Positions 58,792-64,000 of a DNA stretch of 64,000 bases are shown in pieces (the first letter of the stretch is position 1; each line of letters begins with the position of its first letter). The DNA is from JAEUMY01 sp031394355 (GTDB taxonomy: Bacteria; Pseudomonadota; Gammaproteobacteria; Burkholderiales; Usitatibacteraceae). The notes beneath the pieces are model-generated. The model saw nothing but the letters and a program-made list of their open reading frames with translations. It was not told the DNA's origin and searched no databases. Location: contig JANNSU010000008.1 of assembly GCA_031394355.1 (NCBI GenBank), forward strand, positions 62,001 through 126,000, read 5' to 3'. The position numbers were made by a program, and so were the translations under genes.

Positions 58792-60708
58792 TCAGGGAGC
58801 GGGCGGGTGCGTGGCTGCCAGCCAGCGGTTGCGGCCCGCTGCCTTGGCACCGAACATCGCGTTATCCGCCTCACGCAGCAGCTCCTCGGCATTGCCGCCA
58901 TCCTGCGGAAACAAAGCCATGCCGATGCTCACGGTTGTCAACACTTCCTTGCCGGAGGGCAGGAGCACCGGTTCAGCGGCAATGCTGAGGAGCTTCATCG
59001 CGATCTGCCGTGCCTGATCCTCTGACGCAACTTCCTCAAGGACCACCACGAACTCGTCGCCACCATAGCGGGACACGGTGTCAGTCATGCGTACGGCTTC
59101 CACCAGGCGAGCAGAAAGCTTCACCAGCACGTGGTCGCCGACGAGGTGCCCTTCACGGTCATTGATCTGCTTGAAGTTGTCCACATCCAGCACTAACACC
59201 GCTGAGGATTTTCCCGTGCGACGGGCTCGCGCCAATGTGTGTTCCATCCGGCTGGACAGCAAGCTGCGGTTGGCCAGGCCAGTAAGTGAATCGTGTCGCG
59301 CCATGTATTCGAGCTGCTGCTCCTTCTCCATCAAGCGCGAATTCGCGGTCTGCAGATCACGCGTGCGCTCAGCAACTTTCCTCTCGAGTTCCGATTCGTT
59401 CTTGCGCAGTACGGCAACAAGCTCCTGCTTGTTTTCGAGGAGTGCCTCGTCCGAGCGGGCTTTGGCCTGTCTGAGCAGATTGATGCGGTCTGCCAATGCA
59501 AACGACAGCAGCAGCAGGTCGAGCGATGAACCCGCCTGCATGGCGTATTGCGTGAACAGATTGGTCGGGACCCAGCCCAGGTTGCGCATGGCTTGTACCG
59601 CGACGCCGATCAACAGTGCAAACCAGGCCAACAGGAGATAACGCGCCGTGCGATGCCCCTGAATCTGGCAAACCACGCAAATACCGAACGCGGCCACGGC
59701 GAACGTGAGGCCGGACAGCGAAGTCAGCACCGCCCCGAGGCGATAGCTGATGACAGCTGACGTGATGATCGATAGCGCAAAGGCGGCGATGCAGGCCAGA
59801 AGAATCTTGTCAGACCTCGGGAAGAGTCTTGGCGTTTCGAGGAAGAGCCGCATGAACTGCGCGCCAAAGAGACCGGCAGCGGACATCGCAATGGGAAGCG
59901 ATACGTTGCCCCAGCCGGGAAGACTCGGCCACAGGAATTGATTGCCCAGTCCATTGAGTGCCGCCTGACCAATGCCCATGGACAGCGCGCAAGCAACGTA
60001 CACCAGATACAACTGGTCACGGATGGCGATCCAGATCATGAAGTTGTAAAGAAGCAATGCCAGTACGATGCCATAGTAGATGCTGATGAGGGCATAGGCC
60101 TGCTGGTCATGCTCATGCAGAGCCTGCGGCGTCCAAAGGGAAAGCGGCATCGACAGCGAGCCCTCAGAAGTGATTCGAACGAGCAGTATGTTTTCTTCCG
60201 CCGGCCGAAGCGTGAAGGGAAAGACCGGATTGCGATGAATGAATGGCCGGGATGCAAAGGGCAACACATCGCCAGCCACCTGGCGCTTGAATCCGCCATT
60301 GGGCAGCCTGGTGTAGAACTCCGCCCGATCCAGTGGAGGCTGGCCGATCTCGAGCAGGTATTGGGTGTCCCCGGTGCTTGAAGACTTGAGCGGCATGGCC
60401 AGCCAGAATGCGGATGCAGAGTAGCCAATGGCGATGTCGCTGTCGGAATCAGCATCGGCCTTGAATTTTCCCTGACGGAAGGCGTCCATCGCGGACTCGG
60501 CGTCCAGGCTGCGGTTCTTGTCCTCGAGGATATGAACATGGCTGCTCAGCGCTTGCCGGGGATCATCGCCGCGATGAAACGCATCAGCTGGGGGACTGGC
60601 CAGGGTCAGCAGGGCGACCAGCAGGCCCACCACCAGGCCCAACATCAGGCAGCCTTGATTGCGTGGCATGCTGAGCCTGTTTGTGTATCGACCGTGAATG
60701 CTGTTCAT
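58792..60708 (-). CDS. 7TMR-DISM receptor with GGDEF domain
   Basis: The 638-residue receptor has a signal peptide, a periplasmic 7TMR-DISMED2-type ligand domain (about 45-200; IGYSASAFWLAMPLKSS is typical), seven membrane helices (about 205-415), a coiled coil (about 420-480, ELERKVAERTRDLQTANSRL), and a GGDEF domain. RYGGDEF is intact and RMTD five residues before it is an RxxD inhibitory site, so it should make c-di-GMP. Its start overlaps the LysR stop (ATGA at 60705-60708). Confidence 0.93.
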   Translation of the reverse strand: MNSIHGRYTNRLSMPRNQGCLMLGLVVGLLVALLTLASPPADAFHRGDDPRQALSSHVHILEDKNRSLDAESAMDAFRQGKFKADADSDSDIAIGYSASAFWLAMPLKSSSTGDTQYLLEIGQPPLDRAEFYTRLPNGGFKRQVAGDVLPFASRPFIHRNPVFPFTLRPAEENILLVRITSEGSLSMPLSLWTPQALHEHDQQAYALISIYYGIVLALLLYNFMIWIAIRDQLYLVYVACALSMGIGQAALNGLGNQFLWPSLPGWGNVSLPIAMSAAGLFGAQFMRLFLETPRLFPRSDKILLACIAAFALSIITSAVISYRLGAVLTSLSGLTFAVAAFGICVVCQIQGHRTARYLLLAWFALLIGVAVQAMRNLGWVPTNLFTQYAMQAGSSLDLLLLSFALADRINLLRQAKARSDEALLENKQELVAVLRKNESELERKVAERTRDLQTANSRLMEKEQQLEYMARHDSLTGLANRSLLSSRMEHTLARARRTGKSSAVLVLDVDNFKQINDREGHLVGDHVLVKLSARLVEAVRMTDTVSRYGGDEFVVVLEEVASEDQARQIAMKLLSIAAEPVLLPSGKEVLTTVSIGMALFPQDGGNAEELLREADNAMFGAKAAGRNRWLAATHPPAP

Positions 60709-61640
60709 GCTGGCGAGTCGTCGCTGGCGGGGTCGCCGGTTCGCCGGCGCGGGGCATCCCTACGCAGGCCCCAAAGGTCCTTCAGCACATCGAGAAGCGC
60801 TCGAATTGCCGGGTCGCGTTCGCGGTCACGCGCGTGGACAAACCAGAGCGTGGAGTCGTGATGCATGTCCGACCAGATGAAGAGCTCATTGCGAGCCTCG
60901 AAGTCACGCGCAAGGTCTTCGCGCATGAGCGCCATGCCCACACCGGATACCACCAGGGTGGCAATGACGGTCTCGCTGTCTGACTCCACCACCTGGGCTG
61001 GCTTTGCGCCCTGTGACTGAAGCAGCTGCATCACCCACTCATGTTGCGAACTGATGGGCGGCGGAATGATCCAGGGTTTGCCCGCAACAGTAGCCCAGTC
61101 GGCGGCTGCCAACGCTGCCTGCCAAGCCTTGGGCCCGACCACACGATAGGAAATCTGGCGCAGGGCAAGCCCCGTCACGGCGGTATGGTGCAACTCGCCG
61201 TAGTAGAAGGCTCCGTCAAGATCGCCATCCCGCACCTTGGCGAGCAATTCGCCGGTAATTCCCTGGTGGAGCTCCAGCTTGATGAGCGGATAGCGGGACA
61301 TGGATGCGCTGATGAATTCTCCCACGCGGGCAAATGTCGGATCGGAAAGCGTGCCGATGCGGGCCGTGGCGGCCAGCTTTCCCTTGAGGGCAGCAGCCTC
61401 GTCGCGGACCGCTTGCGCAGCTGCCAGTACCTTCTGGGCGCGAGACAGCAATCGGCGGCCCGCTTCGGATAACTGCATGCCGTCAGGACCACGGCGAAAC
61501 AGCAACAATCCCAACTCATCTTCTAATGCGCGGAGCTGCGCAGACACCGCTGGCTGGCTGACGTGCAATGCCTCTGCCGCCCGGGTCAACTGACCGGCTT
61601 CGGCAATGGCCACAAAACTGCGAAGTTGGTAGAGCTCCAT
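60705..61640 (-). CDS. LysR-type transcription regulator
   Basis: A 311-residue LysR regulator. Residues 1-60 are the winged helix (MELYQLRSFVAIAEAGQLTR, AAEALHVSQPAVSAQLRALE), and the rest is the periplasmic-binding-like effector domain (ISYRVVGPKAWQAAL to FVHARDRERDPAIRALLDVL). I start at ATG 61640; a longer frame covers repeat DNA. It is coupled to the GGDEF receptor gene, so it may control c-di-GMP signalling. A LysR-type T-N11-A box lies upstream. Confidence 0.9.
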   Translation of the reverse strand: MELYQLRSFVAIAEAGQLTRAAEALHVSQPAVSAQLRALEDELGLLLFRRGPDGMQLSEAGRRLLSRAQKVLAAAQAVRDEAAALKGKLAATARIGTLSDPTFARVGEFISASMSRYPLIKLELHQGITGELLAKVRDGDLDGAFYYGELHHTAVTGLALRQISYRVVGPKAWQAALAAADWATVAGKPWIIPPPISSQHEWVMQLLQSQGAKPAQVVESDSETVIATLVVSGVGMALMREDLARDFEARNELFIWSDMHHDSTLWFVHARDRERDPAIRALLDVLKDLWGLRRDAPRRRTGDPASDDSPA

Positions 61641-61673
61641 GAACAGTACGGTACCGGGCAGAAGTCCCGGAGA

Positions 61674-61709
61674 GGCGGAAAAGGCGGAAAAGGCTGAAAT
61701 AGCTGAAAT
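61674..61709. repeat. 9-bp tandem repeat, four copies
   Basis: Two perfect GGCGGAAAA units followed by GGCTGAAAT and AGCTGAAAT, 34-69 bases before the LysR start codon. Confidence 0.8.
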
Positions 61710-61768
61710 GGCAACAGGACAGCGTTTTGTCGCAATCATGCTGCTTTGCAACAAGTGGCCAATTTAGC

Positions 61769-61783
61769 ATAAATAAAATTTAT
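61769..61783. promoter_or_regulatory. Candidate LysR binding box
   Basis: ATAAAT-AAA-ATTTAT is a perfect inverted repeat that contains the LysR T-N11-A pattern. It lies between the divergent LysR gene and the 76-residue gene, where autoregulation usually occurs. Confidence 0.5.
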
Positions 61784-61908
61784 GGCATGCATCCAAACAA
61801 ACGATTGGCAATTGGCGTCTCGCAGCCCTATCTTACTTCTTGTGCAACGCAGCACGCTGATCAGAAACCCAGATCAGCCAACCATCCACCGATCCCAAGG
61901 AGGGCACC

Positions 61909-62139
61909 ATGAACCACACCGATTTCGTCGCCATTGAGAGCCATATTCGCCGCGCCAATTTGCAGCGCAGTGCGTATCTGGGCGAGTTGCTGGGCAATGC
62001 TCTGGCCGCTATGTGGAAGCATGCTGCCGTCGTCATCTCCGACCTGAAAGCGGCACTGCAGGGTGCCAAAGCTGGCATGGAAGAGCACCGCCGCCGCAGG
62101 ACAGTGGCCTCAGCTCACGCCGCAGCCGTAGCGCACTGA
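61909..62139 (+). CDS. Small protein, 76 aa, divergent from LysR
   Basis: The product MNHTDFVAIESHIRRANLQR, then SAYLGELLGNALAAMWKHAA, is a helical protein with a basic, Ala/His-rich end. AAGGAGG sits six bases before ATG and a strong terminator follows 68 bases after the stop, which supports a real single gene. No family recognised. The LysR box in the shared upstream region makes it a candidate target. Confidence 0.78.
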   Translation: MNHTDFVAIESHIRRANLQRSAYLGELLGNALAAMWKHAAVVISDLKAALQGAKAGMEEHRRRRTVASAHAAAVAH

Positions 62140-62206
62140 TCTCTCGCCTGCCGGCAATTGCCTGCAGGCATATGTCTCCTCCCCAAGCCAGTTTCTGGCT
62201 TGGTTC

Positions 62207-62240
62207 AAGCCTGATGGTGATTCACCATCAGGCTTTTTTC
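62207..62240 (+). terminator. Rho-independent terminator
   Basis: AAGCCTGATGG and CCATCAGGCTT form an 11-bp stem around TGATTCA, followed by a run of six T. It ends the 76-residue gene. Confidence 0.92.
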
Positions 62241-62327
62241 ATGCCTGACCCGTGTTCTGTCCCGCGCCTGATGAACCGCCGGGGCGCTCCGCGAAGGCAA
62301 TCAGGCCAGTGCCTGGACCAGCGCCGA

Positions 62328-63299
62328 TTAGTTGTCCCCATCGAGGTCATCCCTTTCGGGCTCTTTGCGTCGCGCAGTCTCAAGCACTGTACGCATTTCA
62401 TTTGTTCGTTTGACGAATTCCGGCATCGTCAACGATGGGGCGAGCTGCAGGACAGGTGGCTTCAACGTGCCCAGCCTGGCTGGCTGGCCGACCCACTTGA
62501 CTGCTTCATGCTGCGTGGCCCATTGCATGCCGAGCACCGCTACCAAGGCCAGCACAATCGCCGTGACGACCAGCCGCATCTGTCGCATGCCGATGATGCG
62601 GCAGTGCGCGTAGCTGGCGACAGCGATGATGATCCAGATGCTCACGCTTTCCTGATCCTGCAGCGTCGGCGCAGCCAGCCCGTACGCGAGCCATTCCATT
62701 GCTTCAGCCGTGACCAGAATCGTCAGTGTGGCCAGCAGCGCCACGCAGAGGTGGCGCACGTACCAGGACTGTCCTGCGAATATTCGCGAGTCCAACGCCC
62801 AGGCCGATGTCCAGACCAGCAAGAGAACAGTCAGCCCCATCATGGGCAACAGGAAGTGTGTTGCGGGCTTGTCGCCGGTATAGCTGAGCCAGAGATCCAG
62901 CAGTCCGAATGCCAGGACCATCACGGCGAGGCCGGCCGCAATCCACACCGCTCCGAATTCGGACACAAGCGGCAATTCCGGCGCAACGTGTTCACGGCCA
63001 TCACGAACGCGCAATCGGGTGCGGCCCAGCCGCACGAGTGGGTGCGCGCTGCAGAGGATGCGCGCCTGTCGCTGTTGCGTCGACTCGTTGATCAGGCCAT
63101 TGAGTGTGCCCTCGTCGTCCACGTGAAGATTGCCATCGCGGTCCATGCTGATCTGCGCATGGTGAGGTGCGACATGGGGATCATCCAGCACGATGTCATT
63201 GTCGGGTGCGCGGCCTATCCGCACCGGCCAGCGTGCGATGTCGTCGAAGCGATGCCGGGTGACGACGCTTCCATGGCGATCCAGCACCTCTATCCACAT
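62328..63299 (-). CDS. FHA-domain membrane protein
   Basis: The 323-residue protein has an N-terminal FHA phosphothreonine-binding domain (about 1-100: VRIGRAPDNDIVLDDPHVAPHHAQI carries the Gly-Arg and His of the family, although the usual Ser is Pro), then about six membrane helices (about 110-265) and a soluble tail of about 60 residues. The start shares an A with the stop of the protease gene (TGATG), so the two are coupled. FHA proteins normally work with a Ser/Thr kinase, which is not in view. Confidence 0.85.
   Translation of the reverse strand: MWIEVLDRHGSVVTRHRFDDIARWPVRIGRAPDNDIVLDDPHVAPHHAQISMDRDGNLHVDDEGTLNGLINESTQQRQARILCSAHPLVRLGRTRLRVRDGREHVAPELPLVSEFGAVWIAAGLAVMVLAFGLLDLWLSYTGDKPATHFLLPMMGLTVLLLVWTSAWALDSRIFAGQSWYVRHLCVALLATLTILVTAEAMEWLAYGLAAPTLQDQESVSIWIIIAVASYAHCRIIGMRQMRLVVTAIVLALVAVLGMQWATQHEAVKWVGQPARLGTLKPPVLQLAPSLTMPEFVKRTNEMRTVLETARRKEPERDDLDGDN
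62776..62787. repeat. Iterated palindrome, copy 22
   Basis: Exact copy in the membrane part of the FHA gene (Arg-Ile-Phe-Ala). Confidence 0.9.
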
Positions 63300-64000
63300 C
63301 AGCGCGCCCACTTGAGACTTTCCAGAAAGCGCTTGCCCAGTATCTCGGCGTTATCCCAGGCAACGCCTTGCATGCTTAGCCGGGCTTGCAGTGCCTCGCG
63401 GTCCCGGTCCTGGGTCAGCGCAATCACAGTCACATCGAAGACGCCGTCGAACTCGCGATAGGCGCGGGCGCACCAGGCTGCCCGCAGCGTGGGGCGGCTT
63501 CTGTCACCAGCGATGAAATCGTGTCGGCATACTTGTTCGGTCATGCGCTTGTTTCCCCGGCCGCCATATTCGGCAAAGGCTCCAGAGTTCTGTCGCGAAA
63601 GAAGACGCGCGAACTGGAAGGCGTTGAGGTCCGTGGCCTGATACCAGGTGTAGTCGAGCGTGACACGGCCGGTATAGATGCTGTTGGACACGAACAGGCC
63701 GGTCTGACTGTCACAGCGGGTGGCGCTCTGGAGATGACGCGGCTTGGGTACCGCATTGGCATTGGTGTTCGCCCAGCAGTTCATCCAGCGCGCGCTGCTT
63801 TCCATGCCCCGGTATGCACCAAAGGTCGCGTCCTTGAACCCCTCGCGGATGAATTGCTGGTGGAACCCAGCCTGCCATTCGCGGAGCTGCCGACCGATCT
63901 CCTGCCGTGTCTGCGCCACAGTCAGCGGTTTGTCGCGGCGCGCATTGCCCAGCAGTCGTGCCGCGTGCTTCGCCGGCACCAGGAAACCGACTTGCTCGGC
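63299..64000 (-). CDS. Trypsin-like protease, C-terminal part, cut by window edge
   Basis: The frame is open to base 64000, so the 5' end lies outside. The visible start, AEQVGFLVPAKHAARLLGNA, looks like the last strand and helix of a trypsin-like serine protease domain (substrate-pocket G-F-x-V-P-A). About 200 further residues form a domain with several Cys (RWMNCWANT, TRCDSQTG, EQVCRHDFIA, AAWCARAY) that I do not recognise. A protease followed by an FHA membrane protein suggests a signalling pair. The GTG at 63979 is probably internal. Confidence 0.65.
   Translation of the reverse strand, partial: AEQVGFLVPAKHAARLLGNARRDKPLTVAQTRQEIGRQLREWQAGFHQQFIREGFKDATFGAYRGMESSARWMNCWANTNANAVPKPRHLQSATRCDSQTGLFVSNSIYTGRVTLDYTWYQATDLNAFQFARLLSRQNSGAFAEYGGRGNKRMTEQVCRHDFIAGDRSRPTLRAAWCARAYREFDGVFDVTVIALTQDRDREALQARLSMQGVAWDNAEILGKRFLESLKWAR

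Noticed and set aside
1150..62787. The iterated palindrome as a CRISPR repeat array
   Set aside because: Spacing varies from hundreds of bases to several kb, copies lie inside unrelated genes, and there are no spacers or cas genes.

Overview
The window is 64 kb of GC-rich chromosomal DNA (about 60% GC by eye) from a betaproteobacterium, probably Burkholderiales-like. This rests on the formate dehydrogenase gene order with its DUF3305/DUF3306 pair, and on DUF1631, DUF3034, DUF3047, EttA, MlaF and PdxH homologues of that type. I cannot name a species. No rRNA, tRNA, CRISPR array, prophage or insertion sequence was seen. Genes are dense, with many ATGA/GTGA stop-start overlaps.

Layout. 1-5.4 kb: the start of an exported DUF3828-like gene cut by the window edge, a VOC protein, three tiny membrane proteins in a row, a DUF4124 protein and DUF1631. 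6-18 kb: SUKH protein, soluble chemotaxis transducer, NDH-2, GNATs, cupins, a MazG-like enzyme, a methyltransferase, membrane proteins, an exported truncated haemoglobin with DUF3034, and an ankyrin protein. 18-32 kb: a molybdenum formate dehydrogenase block. On the minus strand lie moaA, small membrane proteins, DUF2461, another membrane protein, fdhD, CIA30 and an SDR. On the plus strand lie DUF3305, DUF3306, a ferredoxin-rich protein, a TorD-type chaperone, a small Tat protein, the alpha, beta and cytochrome b subunits, a small lipoprotein and a small exported protein. moaA and fdhD supply cofactor synthesis and sulfuration for the enzyme.

32-42 kb: DUF3047 lipoprotein, pdxH with an MFS transporter, then a signalling island: CHASE2 adenylate cyclase, two paralogous exported FecR-like proteins, a caspase-like protein with C-terminal MORN repeats, and a hotdog thioesterase. 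A 42-residue basic protein with its own promoter and terminator follows. 42-53 kb: lipoprotein, GNAT, GGDEF protein, a phnD-phnE-MBL operon without its ATPase, a Gly/Cys-tailed membrane protein, an M48 protease with two YbjQ-type proteins, ettA and a lone mlaF. 53.7-58.8 kb: an HlyD-RND-DUF2892-CsoR operon with a CsoR/RcnR-like operator over its promoter. 58.8-64 kb: 7TMR-DISM GGDEF protein, LysR, a small protein, an FHA protein and the end of a trypsin-like protease.

The strongest unexplained signal is a 12-bp palindrome, GCGAATATTCGC, found 22 times exactly and three more times with one mismatch, in genes and between them. Chance would give far fewer than one copy. It behaves like a highly iterated palindrome (compare HIP1 of cyanobacteria) and is concentrated between genes and in the reading frame that encodes Arg-Ile-Phe-Ala.
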